Below, piece by piece: positions 24,446 through 33,415 of a stretch of 64,000 nt of DNA (within the stretch, counting starts at the first letter, position 1; the number at the start of each line of letters is the position of its first letter). The position numbers were made by a program, and so were the translations under genes. A model generated the notes under the pieces. The model was not told the origin of the DNA, made no database searches, and was given only the letters and a program-made list of their open reading frames with translations. Source of the DNA: Paenibacillus_AQ nitricinens (GTDB lineage Bacteria; Bacillota; Bacilli; Paenibacillales; Paenibacillaceae); the NCBI RefSeq assembly GCF_052056485.1, contig NZ_CP183948.1, forward strand, positions 2,480,001 to 2,544,000, in the 5' to 3' direction.

Positions 24446-27400
24446 CTACACTTCGATTTCAAATGTTCTAATCTCGTAAGGATCAAGTACAAAGGTAATG
24501 ACAGGTTCAGTGTGAACCTCACCTTCAGGACGTTCCATTAAATTACACTCTTGCCATGAAATAATGTTCAAGTCGCTCATCATATCAATCTGCTGGCGGC
24601 TTCCGGAATAGTCGTGAACACGTACGACTAATTTTTGGCCATCTTCAGATTTCTTAAGGGCAGATACCATAACTGTATTCGTAGAAAGACGAATCATGGA
24701 CTTTGTTTCCACTTCAGCTTGCCCCATGGTGCTCCGCAGTGGATTGTTGATAGACCAGGCTTGACGGACGGTATCACCTTGTAGCCAATCCCCAGTATGA
24801 GGCAGGATAGAGTAGGTGAATGAATGTTCGCCTTGATCTGCATCAGGGTCAGGGTGTGTTGCCGATTTGATTAGGGATAAACGCATCACATTATCCTTGA
24901 TATCGTAGCCATATTTGCAGTCGTTCAGCAAGCTGACGCCATAACCACGATCTGATAAATCTGCCCACTGATGACCCACAGTCTCGAATCTAGCGTAATC
25001 CCAGCTAGTGTTCCAATGTGTTGGCCGCTTAACATTACCGAACTGGATATCATAAGTGGCTTCGGTAGCTCGTATCGCAACAGGGAAGGCTACTTTCATT
25101 AGCTGTTTTTTCTCATGCCAGTCTACGTTCGTCACGAAGTCGATACGACGATGCCCAGCGTGTAAGATCATTTGCTGTTTAATCGTGGAATCCATATAGC
25201 TCCATGTGAATTGCACAATACAACGCAATGAACCATTTTCTATGACTTCAATGCTAGTGCAGTCGATCACTTCGCGCATTTTTTGCTGATAATAGATGTC
25301 AATGTCCCAAGCTTCGTGTGCTAATGGTTTATCCTCAAACACTTGGAACACATTACCGTGACTTCCATTAGCTAATACTTGACGCTGTTCGTGTTTATCA
25401 TAGATGGATGACAATTGACCTTGCTCGTTCCACACTATTTCAAGATGAGGCGTTGAAATTCCTGATTCACTTAGCTTGAATGGAGTGCTTAGTGGCTCAG
25501 AATTCACATCTGTCACGAAGGAGATGGTGGTGTATCCGAGAGAAGGAATGTCGGACACTTCAATGATCCAACGGTCACCTTCACGTTGAGCTTGAAGTTG
25601 TTTACCTTCTGAATTTACCCAATGTCCTGCTTCCATCCCAGTCTCTACTGCGATTTCTACAAGCTCAGTGACTTCCCAAGAAGCATTGTTCCAGATGGTA
25701 TATTTACCGGCTTCACTTCCGTTCACTAGTGCCTTTGTAGATTGTTCCCATACAGATTGACCAATGGCTTCGGCTTGAGCATATTCAATCGTACTGTCTT
25801 CATACACTTCACGGATCGAAGAGCCAGGGATAATATCATGGAATTGGTTACGCAAAATAATTCTCCAGCCCTCGTCTAAGTCGGTCTGACGATAGTTCGA
25901 CCAATCTTCAGACACCACACTTTGCAGTGCGTTTAGCCATTCCGCCTCGCGGTATAGCAGTTCAAGCTTGCGGTTCATCCGCTTATTGTAGGCTTGGCTA
26001 GTGTACGTGCCGCGGTGATATTCTAAGTAAAGCTCACCATCCCATACATGGACATAACGATCTGTATTAGCAACGGTTTCTTGCAGATTACGGAAGTAAT
26101 CTCCTGCTGTTCCTGTTTCAATCTTCGGTAGTCCTGGGAGATCGCTCAGTCTACGGCGCATCTCTAGCATTTCACGGTTAACCCCGCCGCCGCCATCACC
26201 ATATCCGTAAGAAAGTAATAAATTGCGATTCACTTCTTTGTCCCGGTACGTATCCCAAATCCCTTTTACAGTCTTAGGAATGATGCGGCCATTATAGGTG
26301 TAGAACCAAGAATCTTCTTCAGACCAAGGCTCAGGTGTTGTAATGAAGTGTGTTAATACTTCAGTGCCGTCAATACCACGCCATTGGAAGGTATCATGTG
26401 GCATGCGGTTGTATTGATTCCAGCTAATTTTAGTGGTCATAAACGTATTAATTCCTGATTTTTTTAGAATTTGTGGCAAGGACCAGCTGTAGCCAAATAC
26501 GTCCGGCAGCCATAAATAATCACATTCAACACCAAATTCATTTCGCAAGAAGCGAGTACCATATAGCAATTGACGGACAAGAGACTCACCTGAGGTTAAG
26601 TTACAATCCGCCTCTAGCCACATGCCACCGCCAGCTTCCCAGCGTCCTTCAGCTACACGTTCACGAATCTTCTCGTAGATTTCTGGATAATCGTTTTTGA
26701 TGTATTCATAGAGCTGAGGTTGAGTCTGTAAAAAAGTATAGTCAGGGAACATTTCCATCAGTCGGAGTACGGTCGAGAAGGAACGCGCACATTTCTCACG
26801 GGTATGCTTCAATTGCCATAACCAAGCTACATCAATATGGGAATGACCAATACAGGTAACAGTAACTGGCGAAGACTTTTCCATTTTATTAATTTCATCA
26901 CGCAAATAATTACGAGCTTCCTCGATCGAAGCGTAGAAGACCTCTGAACCTGGACGAGACCAGTCAATCAGAAGAAACGAGCGGTCTACTGTGCTTAGCA
27001 GCTGTGTATATTCTGGTGTTTTTGAATCGAGTACGTTCAGCGTCTCAACTACAGCAAGTGCAGTAAAGTAGAAATCATCCGTTGCATCGTCCAGCCAACA
27101 AATTTCTGCCATACGAATGCCATGGGTTTGATCTTTTTTAGGACCGCCACCTTCAAGTCCCGACCATAAACGGAAGGTAAGTGGAAGCTTCGTACCTACC
27201 GTTTCATCCGGCAAGAACACTTCTGTATGATTGGAATCTACGCCTTGATAGGGTTTACCATTGTAAAAGAATAAAGATTCAAAGCCGGAGTTGTTTCCGG
27301 CACCCGTCTCGCCAAAATCAAATCGACCCAGTACCCTGCGTCCTGCCCAAGAGGCGGGTACGTCTATCTGTGTCGTTAGCCATAAATACAAATCGCGGCC

Positions 27401-27577
27401 TTTCCAGGTATCGCCAACCTGTAGCTTAGACCATTCTCCATCCACGGGTGGTTCCGCTGCAATTTCACCTTGTTCGTCAATCATAGAATTGAAAAAAGGA
27501 ATGTGTATTCGATCCCGGTAACGATATTCGGAAATCTCGTTTAGTTGGGAGTTGAGTTTACGTTTGGTTAGAAACAT
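24446..27577 (-). CDS. Alpha-mannosidase, glycoside hydrolase family 38 (long form)
   Basis: A 1043-residue cytoplasmic GH38 enzyme. An N-terminal beta-domain (about 1-235) is followed by the catalytic domain, with the zinc motif GHSHIDVAWLW (about 242-252), a second metal/active-site block GRWEAGGGMWLEADCN and the nucleophile motif LWLPDVFGYSW (Asp about 359). Then come the three-helix middle domain and large C-terminal beta-sandwiches. GH38 enzymes release terminal alpha-mannose from N-glycan-type oligosaccharides. GGAGGG lies 9 nt before the ATG. It is divergent from the YesM-type kinase gene and shares with it a region containing a cre-like site. It differs in length and motifs from the second GH38 at 39577, so the two probably have different linkage preferences. 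Confidence 0.93.
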   Translation of the reverse strand: MFLTKRKLNSQLNEISEYRYRDRIHIPFFNSMIDEQGEIAAEPPVDGEWSKLQVGDTWKGRDLYLWLTTQIDVPASWAGRRVLGRFDFGETGAGNNSGFESLFFYNGKPYQGVDSNHTEVFLPDETVGTKLPLTFRLWSGLEGGGPKKDQTHGIRMAEICWLDDATDDFYFTALAVVETLNVLDSKTPEYTQLLSTVDRSFLLIDWSRPGSEVFYASIEEARNYLRDEINKMEKSSPVTVTCIGHSHIDVAWLWQLKHTREKCARSFSTVLRLMEMFPDYTFLQTQPQLYEYIKNDYPEIYEKIRERVAEGRWEAGGGMWLEADCNLTSGESLVRQLLYGTRFLRNEFGVECDYLWLPDVFGYSWSLPQILKKSGINTFMTTKISWNQYNRMPHDTFQWRGIDGTEVLTHFITTPEPWSEEDSWFYTYNGRIIPKTVKGIWDTYRDKEVNRNLLLSYGYGDGGGGVNREMLEMRRRLSDLPGLPKIETGTAGDYFRNLQETVANTDRYVHVWDGELYLEYHRGTYTSQAYNKRMNRKLELLYREAEWLNALQSVVSEDWSNYRQTDLDEGWRIILRNQFHDIIPGSSIREVYEDSTIEYAQAEAIGQSVWEQSTKALVNGSEAGKYTIWNNASWEVTELVEIAVETGMEAGHWVNSEGKQLQAQREGDRWIIEVSDIPSLGYTTISFVTDVNSEPLSTPFKLSESGISTPHLEIVWNEQGQLSSIYDKHEQRQVLANGSHGNVFQVFEDKPLAHEAWDIDIYYQQKMREVIDCTSIEVIENGSLRCIVQFTWSYMDSTIKQQMILHAGHRRIDFVTNVDWHEKKQLMKVAFPVAIRATEATYDIQFGNVKRPTHWNTSWDYARFETVGHQWADLSDRGYGVSLLNDCKYGYDIKDNVMRLSLIKSATHPDPDADQGEHSFTYSILPHTGDWLQGDTVRQAWSINNPLRSTMGQAEVETKSMIRLSTNTVMVSALKKSEDGQKLVVRVHDYSGSRQQIDMMSDLNIISWQECNLMERPEGEVHTEPVITFVLDPYEIRTFEIEV

Positions 27578-27741
27578 GAGTAATAGCCCTCCATTATCTT
27601 GATGGGGGACGAGGATTATAAGACTTATAGGGTAATTACAGGTTTGTTTGGGGGGTAGAAACCAACTATAGACGATTTTAAGCGAGATGTAAACTCATGA
27701 TAAAGAAAAAGTATGCGGGGAAGAAAGATTTACATCTAAAA

Positions 27742-27756
27742 ATGAATGCGCTCCCA
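27742..27756 (+). promoter_or_regulatory. Candidate cre (CcpA) site in the GH38/YesM divergent region
   Basis: ATGAATGCGCTCCCA matches WTGNAANCGNWNNCW at 14 of 15 positions and has a near-palindromic core. It lies about 70 bp before the kinase start and 165 bp before the GH38 start. Confidence 0.45.
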
Positions 27757-27826
27757 TTGCACAAAAAGAAAGGTGGTGTTAAGCTTCTAATCCTAAAGGT
27801 CTAGATTTTGAAGGAAGGTGAATTTG

Positions 27827-29641
27827 TTGAATATAAAGAAATTTTATCAAAATCATTTACGGAAAAAACTGTTTAATAAAATTTTAGCTATATATTCATC
27901 CATCATCATTATTACACTCATTGCCTCTTCCATTACCGTTTATAAATACTATGAACAGACGATCACGCGTCAACATGTTGATGCTAATCGAGAGGTATTG
28001 GATTACGTGAGTTTATATATGAATCAGCAGTACGAAGGGATCCAATTGGCCATCCAGCAAATTTATAGTGATGCTTCTGTAAGTGAGGATTTGTCCTACT
28101 TTTTGCAACATGATTATGGAGATTATCTAAAATATCGTTTAGATCAGTTTGCTGAGATTGGGAGCTTCGTACCCCATACATTCGATACTTACTTCAAAAC
28201 ATATTTGAATCAGAAAAGTGGTATTTCTGACGTTATCTTATACAGCACTGAGAAAGAATTTTATTATTTATATAAAAATAATACACGTCAGCTCTACAAA
28301 AGAGATATAGATATTTCAGAGCAAAAATCACCCATACCCAAGAATGGTTGGGTTTCGCATGAGAAAAAATTATTACTTAAGGAAATAAGGGAAGACAATA
28401 ACAATTTGTATACGATGACTAGGGAGCTTAAAGATCCGATTTCATTGAAAACGATCGGTATGCTCATTATAGATTTTGATGCTGAACTTATTTCAAAATG
28501 GCTTGGTACGAAAGGTACAGAGAATAATGGTCAAGTGTTGGTTCTAACACCAAGCGGTGATGTCATATATGATTCCTTAGGAAGGTATATGGGACAGCAG
28601 TATCCGCATATCGCTGGTCTTTATTCAGACAACTGGACTGCACTGGATGGATTATCCAAAGTTAACTTAAATACAACGAATAGCTCAGGTCTTATTGTGG
28701 CAGGGATCATTCAGAAGTCGCAGGTCAATAAAGAAATGGTGGTAGTACGAAATTGGATTATCGGGATAACGGCAGCACTTATTGTTGCGGCAATGTCCAT
28801 TACATACGGAATCATTTTACGTTTCTCTAAAAAAGTGAAGATCATTGTCAAATCTATGAAGCGCTTACAGGAAGGCGACTTAAGTACACGCATTCACCTT
28901 AACCGAGAGGATGAATTGCAGCTCATTGCCAACAATTTTAACTATATGTGTGAAAGACTAGAGCTGTATATTAATAAAGTTTACATTTCAGAAATTACGC
29001 AAAAAAATGCAGAACTCGTTGCTCTTCAATCGCAGATTAATCCGCATTTTTTATATAACACGCTTGAAGCTATAAGGATGCGGGCTATTTCGCAAGGTGC
29101 GAAGGATGTAGGTCAGATGATTTACATTTTATCTACGTTATTCCGAACGATGATTAAGAAAAGTATGGTTGTTACCATCGCTGATGAGATTGAATATTGC
29201 AATCTATATCTTGAGCTGTTTCAGATTAGGCATAAAGATAAGCTTCAAATCGAGTCGCGAATAAGTCCAGTGGCTATGAATTGTTCTATCGTTAAACTGC
29301 TGATTCAGCCGGTCATTGAAAATTATATTGTCCACGGATTCAGGCCCGAACGCTCCGATAACCTAATCCGCATTGAAGTCACTGAATCTGACGGCAGCAT
29401 TCAAATTGCTATTAGAGATAACGGAAATGGGATTATTCCCAGCAAGCTAACGGAACTTCAAAAAACACTTCAAGTCAGTATGCGAATGGATGCACCACCT
29501 TCCTCGCTTGGACTATGTAATGTGAATGAGCGAATTAAGCTTTATTATGGGGTTGAATATGGATTATCGATTGCTAGTGAGATAGGTGTAGGAACATCAG
29601 TCATCATGAATATACCAGTGGTAAGGGAGAGTATTAAATAA
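27827..29641 (+). CDS. YesM-type sensor histidine kinase
   Basis: A 604-residue membrane sensor. Transmembrane segment 1 is at about 18-40, an extracellular sensing domain of about 260 residues follows, transmembrane segment 2 is at about 300-325, then a HAMP domain, a His_kinase domain with SQINPHFLYNTLEAIRMR (phospho-acceptor His about 406) and a C-terminal ATPase domain with IRDNGNGI. This is the family that controls LplABC-type sugar importers in Bacillota. The TTG at 27827 is chosen because AAGGAAGGTG ends 6 nt upstream; the GTG at 27818 lies inside that site. Its stop overlaps the response-regulator start (TAATG), so the pair is translationally coupled. Confidence 0.92.
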   Translation: MNIKKFYQNHLRKKLFNKILAIYSSIIIITLIASSITVYKYYEQTITRQHVDANREVLDYVSLYMNQQYEGIQLAIQQIYSDASVSEDLSYFLQHDYGDYLKYRLDQFAEIGSFVPHTFDTYFKTYLNQKSGISDVILYSTEKEFYYLYKNNTRQLYKRDIDISEQKSPIPKNGWVSHEKKLLLKEIREDNNNLYTMTRELKDPISLKTIGMLIIDFDAELISKWLGTKGTENNGQVLVLTPSGDVIYDSLGRYMGQQYPHIAGLYSDNWTALDGLSKVNLNTTNSSGLIVAGIIQKSQVNKEMVVVRNWIIGITAALIVAAMSITYGIILRFSKKVKIIVKSMKRLQEGDLSTRIHLNREDELQLIANNFNYMCERLELYINKVYISEITQKNAELVALQSQINPHFLYNTLEAIRMRAISQGAKDVGQMIYILSTLFRTMIKKSMVVTIADEIEYCNLYLELFQIRHKDKLQIESRISPVAMNCSIVKLLIQPVIENYIVHGFRPERSDNLIRIEVTESDGSIQIAIRDNGNGIIPSKLTELQKTLQVSMRMDAPPSSLGLCNVNERIKLYYGVEYGLSIASEIGVGTSVIMNIPVVRESIK

Positions 29642-31209
29642 TGCACAACATACTTATTGTGGATGATGAACCTCTTATTCTTGAAGGATTACGTTCAGTG
29701 ATCGAATGGGAAGATTATGGACTAAGAATCGCTGGGCAAGCGAGTAATGGGGAAGAAGCTTTAGAGTTTTTGCATAGCCATAACGAAGCTATTGACATAT
29801 TAATTACAGATATTACGATGCCAAAGCTTACGGGACTTGAACTCATTCAACAAATTAAATCTTTTGATTCAAAAATGAGATTTATCATCTTAAGCGGCTA
29901 TGAACAATTTGAGTATTTAAAAGCTGGAATGAGTCTTGGCATTGAGAATTATATTCTTAAACCCATTAATATAAAAGAATTGGAATCGACCATTGAGCAA
30001 ATTGTTGAGGTCCTCAATCATGAGGATGTTGAACAATTTCATGCGAAGGAGGATCAGCAAGTTTTACGTAACAATATTTTAAATCGTTGGGTCACTGGAA
30101 ATATAGATCGACAGGAGCTATTGCATCGTTCAAACGTCTTAAATATTTCTCTGGACTGTTCATGTTTTACGGTGGCTGCGATTCGGCTTATTACGGAACA
30201 TGAAGAGGACGAGAGTCAACTGCACCCTAATCAACTTATGGAAGAATGTTATCGTATCGCAGTGCAGTCCGTAGCCGAGCGCGGAACAGTTATTGTATTT
30301 ATAGATATGGAAGGTGATCTTGTTCTTATTGTTGCGGAGTCGGCTGAAGATGAGAACAAAGAAGAAATGTATTGCATGCTGCAACAAGTGCAATGTGAGA
30401 TTATGCATGAATTAGGAAAGTCTGTCTGGATTACGATAGGAAGTAAGGAATATACTTTTCAAGAAGTACCACAAAGCTATAAAAAAGCGAAAAGTTTATA
30501 TGTGGATCATCTGATGCTGCCGGGCTACCCGATTATAGATGTGGACCAACTGTCGAAGATGGTGTTACATGAGGAAAAGCTCGAAATTGATTATGAAGCA
30601 TTTACTAAACTATTATTATCTGGAGAGCGTGAGGCGGCAAATCAATTTATCGCAGAAACATTCCAAAAGCTGTTCGGATGTGGCGTGATTACACGTATTG
30701 ATAATTACAACGTGGCGATTGAATTAATGTTGATCGCTAAGAATATGGAGAAGAACTGTAATTTCAGTGCGGTGTTTAATCCTTTGCTACGCATCCATAC
30801 CATTGAGCAGTTGCTTCATCATGTGCAGGAAAGTGTGAATGAAACGCTGGACCAATTATCGCTAGTGAGTGATGAACTCAGTCCGAATATGAGATATATG
30901 GTGGATCAAGTGAGCAAACATTATAGAGAAGAACTATCTCTGAAGACGCTCAGTCAGCGAATGAATATGCATCCTACTTACTTGGGACAGCTATTTCAGA
31001 AGGAGATGGGGCGAAGCTTCTCTGATTATGTGAATCAATTCCGAATTGAAAAAGCAAGACAATTGCTGCTTCAAACTACGTTATTAACCAATGAAATTGC
31101 AGCTGAAGTAGGATATTTAGATCCAGCGTATTTTTATCGCCAGTTCAAAAAATCAGTAGGCATATCTCCAACAGAACTTCGAAAGATGTATAAAAAAGAA
31201 AAGGCGTAG
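29641..31209 (+). CDS. YesN-type response regulator with AraC DNA-binding domain
   Basis: A 522-residue protein. The receiver domain (1-125) has the acidic pair in VDDEP, phospho-acceptor Asp57 in LITDITMPKLTG and the Lys in ILKPINI. A long helical middle region follows, and two AraC helix-turn-helix motifs occupy about 420-520 (MHPTYLGQLFQKEMG and VGYLDPAYFYRQFKKSVG). It pairs with the overlapping kinase gene and probably activates the downstream importer and glycosidase genes. Mannose-containing oligosaccharide is the inferred signal. Confidence 0.93.
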   Translation: MHNILIVDDEPLILEGLRSVIEWEDYGLRIAGQASNGEEALEFLHSHNEAIDILITDITMPKLTGLELIQQIKSFDSKMRFIILSGYEQFEYLKAGMSLGIENYILKPINIKELESTIEQIVEVLNHEDVEQFHAKEDQQVLRNNILNRWVTGNIDRQELLHRSNVLNISLDCSCFTVAAIRLITEHEEDESQLHPNQLMEECYRIAVQSVAERGTVIVFIDMEGDLVLIVAESAEDENKEEMYCMLQQVQCEIMHELGKSVWITIGSKEYTFQEVPQSYKKAKSLYVDHLMLPGYPIIDVDQLSKMVLHEEKLEIDYEAFTKLLLSGEREAANQFIAETFQKLFGCGVITRIDNYNVAIELMLIAKNMEKNCNFSAVFNPLLRIHTIEQLLHHVQESVNETLDQLSLVSDELSPNMRYMVDQVSKHYREELSLKTLSQRMNMHPTYLGQLFQKEMGRSFSDYVNQFRIEKARQLLLQTTLLTNEIAAEVGYLDPAYFYRQFKKSVGISPTELRKMYKKEKA

Positions 31210-31214
31210 GATTT

Positions 31215-31288
31215 AGGAAATGTTCCCGGGTGTCACGTTCAAGTGGAGGGTTCACGAACGTTGGTCACGAGAATGTTTCCTTTTTTTT
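31215..31288 (+). terminator. Terminator between the two-component genes and the importer operon
   Basis: A long imperfect hairpin begins AGGAAATGTTC and ends GAATGTTTCCT, with an inner ACGTTC/GAACGT stem, followed by eight T residues. It starts 6 bp after the regulator stop, so the importer genes need their own promoter or read-through. Confidence 0.8.
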
Positions 31289-31346
31289 GTTCAAATCATA
31301 AGTCGATCTTTAATTTTTACATATCATTCTGGAGTTTTTCAACTTT

Positions 31347-31361
31347 ATGAAACCGCTTTTA
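31347..31361 (+). promoter_or_regulatory. Candidate cre (CcpA) site upstream of the importer operon
   Basis: ATGAAACCGCTTTTA matches WTGNAANCGNWNNCW at 14 of 15 positions (T at position 14). It lies between the terminator and the first permease start, about 95 bp upstream of it. Confidence 0.5.
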
Positions 31362-31456
31362 TAGCCCAGAATAAAAGATAGTTAAAGGGGCAAGGAAATA
31401 AGATCGAAAGGGTATTACGGGGATTGTTTGGGGATAGAGAAGGGGGATGTAGAATA

Positions 31457-32386
31457 GTGTCTGCATTTTTCAAAAGCTTAAATAAGGATAAAGTACTGTG
31501 GTTTATGGTATTACCAGGGACAATATGGTTCCTAATTTTTTGTTACTTACCAATGTTCGGAACCATTATTGCATTTAAGGATTTCAAGATTCATCGGGAC
31601 GGTTTCTTTGCAAGCGTTTTAAATAGTAAATGGGTTGGCATTGAAAATTTCAACTTTTTGTTCTCGACGGAAGACGCCTATATTATTACAAGAAACACGA
31701 TACTGTATAACTTGGCGTTGATCTCTCTCGGTTTAGTTCTTGCGGTGGGCATTGCGATCACCTTGAATGAACTTGTGAACAAACGGACGGCCAAAGTTTA
31801 TCAAACGGCGATGTTTATGCCTTATTTCCTTTCTTGGGTAATTATTAGTTTCTTTACATTCAGCTTCCTAAGTGTAGATAAAGGGATCTTGAATCAAGTG
31901 ATTACGTACTTTGGAGGCGATCCTGTTTCCTGGTATGGGGATACACGCTTTTGGCCATATATCCTAATTTTCATGGGGATTTGGAAATCAATTGGTTATT
32001 CAAGTGTTGTTTACTTAGCGGCTATTGCGGGTATCGACAAGTCCTATTATGAAGCGGCTATGATTGATGGGGCCAGCAAATGGCAGCAAATTAAGTTTAT
32101 TACACTTCCCTTGCTTAAACCTTTAATGGTAACGCTAACGATTCTTGCGATTGGTGGTATTTTCAGATCTGACTTCGGTCTATTCTATCAAATTCCTCGG
32201 GATTCCGGTGTTCTATATTCCGTAACGAATGTTATCGATACTTATATCTATCGAAGCATGAGTACGACAGGAAACCTAGGGATGAGTACGGCAGCGGGTC
32301 TATATCAATCAATCGTCGGATTTATCATGGTAATTGTAACGAATTCTATTGTGAAAAAAATCAGCAAAGAAAACGCGATATTCTAG
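31457..32386 (+). CDS. Carbohydrate ABC transporter permease (LplB type)
   Basis: A 309-residue inner-membrane permease with six predicted transmembrane segments. The EAA loop YYEAAMIDGASKWQQIKFIT (about 190-209) contacts the ATPase. The GTG at 31457 is favoured by AAGGGGGAT 8 nt upstream; the TTG at 31424 has no site. No ATPase gene is in the window, so it presumably uses a shared MsmX-type ATPase encoded elsewhere, as is common in this transporter class. It is the first gene of the importer operon and is followed 19 bp later by the second permease. Confidence 0.9.
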   Translation: MSAFFKSLNKDKVLWFMVLPGTIWFLIFCYLPMFGTIIAFKDFKIHRDGFFASVLNSKWVGIENFNFLFSTEDAYIITRNTILYNLALISLGLVLAVGIAITLNELVNKRTAKVYQTAMFMPYFLSWVIISFFTFSFLSVDKGILNQVITYFGGDPVSWYGDTRFWPYILIFMGIWKSIGYSSVVYLAAIAGIDKSYYEAAMIDGASKWQQIKFITLPLLKPLMVTLTILAIGGIFRSDFGLFYQIPRDSGVLYSVTNVIDTYIYRSMSTTGNLGMSTAAGLYQSIVGFIMVIVTNSIVKKISKENAIF

Positions 32387-32405
32387 AAAGGAGTCAATTG
32401 ACGTT

Positions 32406-33329
32406 ATGGAAGTATTCAAACGTAAGCCGAAAGAAGTCGACAACAACGCCATTACTCCTTTTTGGAATGTGGTACTCAATATTGTGATAGGAATTTTCGC
32501 TTTTACCTGTGTGTTTCCGTTCTTGTTTGTCATAGCCATTTCTTTTACAGATGAGAAAGTCCTCGCTTTAAATGGATTTAGCTTAATTCCAGAAAAATTT
32601 AGTATGGCGGCATATCAGTTTGTTTTTAACACAGGAGATCAGTTATTTCGTTCCTTTGGAGTCACCTTACTTGTTACTGTACTAGGTACGCTCATTAGCT
32701 TATTTCTAATTACAACTTACGCCTATGTTCTTTCTCGAAGATCATTTCGCTATCGTAATTTTTTCAGCTTCTTCGCCTTTTTTACGATGTTATTCTCAGG
32801 CGGTATGGTTCCAAACTATATCGTAGCAACGCAGTTTTTACATTTGTACAACACGATCTGGGCTTTGATATTGCCAATAGCGATGAATGCATTCTTTATT
32901 CTAGTAATGCGGACCTTCTTCCAGACTTCAGTGCCTGATGCACTTATTGAGGCAGCTAAAATTGACGGTTCAGGGGAGTTTCGGACGTTCCTGCAAATTG
33001 TACTTCCGATCTCTTTACCAGGGATTGCAACGATTGGATTGTTCTGTACGCTGGGCTATTGGAATGATTGGTTTAATGCGCTGCTGTATATAGATGATGC
33101 GAGTCTTGTACCGCTCCAAGCGATGCTGATGCGAATCCAGAATAATATGGAGTTCGTCATTCAGAACAGTATGCAGATGGGATCAAGCTTTGAGATTGCT
33201 GCGACCTTGCCGACAGAAACCGTTCGTATGGCGATGGTTGTACTGGCGACCTTGCCTATAGCACTAGCGTATCCTTTCTTCCAAAAATATTTTGTACAAG
33301 GCTTAACCGTAGGCTCTTTAAAAGAGTAA
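32406..33329 (+). CDS. Carbohydrate ABC transporter permease (LplC type)
   Basis: A 307-residue MalG-like permease with six predicted membrane segments. The EAA loop is DALIEAAKIDGSGEFRTFLQ (about 178-197). It is the heterodimer partner of the permease encoded just upstream. Confidence 0.92.
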   Translation: MEVFKRKPKEVDNNAITPFWNVVLNIVIGIFAFTCVFPFLFVIAISFTDEKVLALNGFSLIPEKFSMAAYQFVFNTGDQLFRSFGVTLLVTVLGTLISLFLITTYAYVLSRRSFRYRNFFSFFAFFTMLFSGGMVPNYIVATQFLHLYNTIWALILPIAMNAFFILVMRTFFQTSVPDALIEAAKIDGSGEFRTFLQIVLPISLPGIATIGLFCTLGYWNDWFNALLYIDDASLVPLQAMLMRIQNNMEFVIQNSMQMGSSFEIAATLPTETVRMAMVVLATLPIALAYPFFQKYFVQGLTVGSLKE

Positions 33330-33415
33330 CGTTATTATGATGTATTTATTCGAATCGCTAGTACTAGGAAACGATATAAATAAAAAGTTAATTAATCTAA
33401 AGGGGGAAAATAGAA

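Noticed and set aside
31215..31288. Possible riboswitch or T-box upstream of the importer
   Set aside because: Only a single long hairpin with a T tract is visible; no alternative antiterminator or conserved T-box/riboswitch core was recognised, so a plain terminator is the simpler reading.
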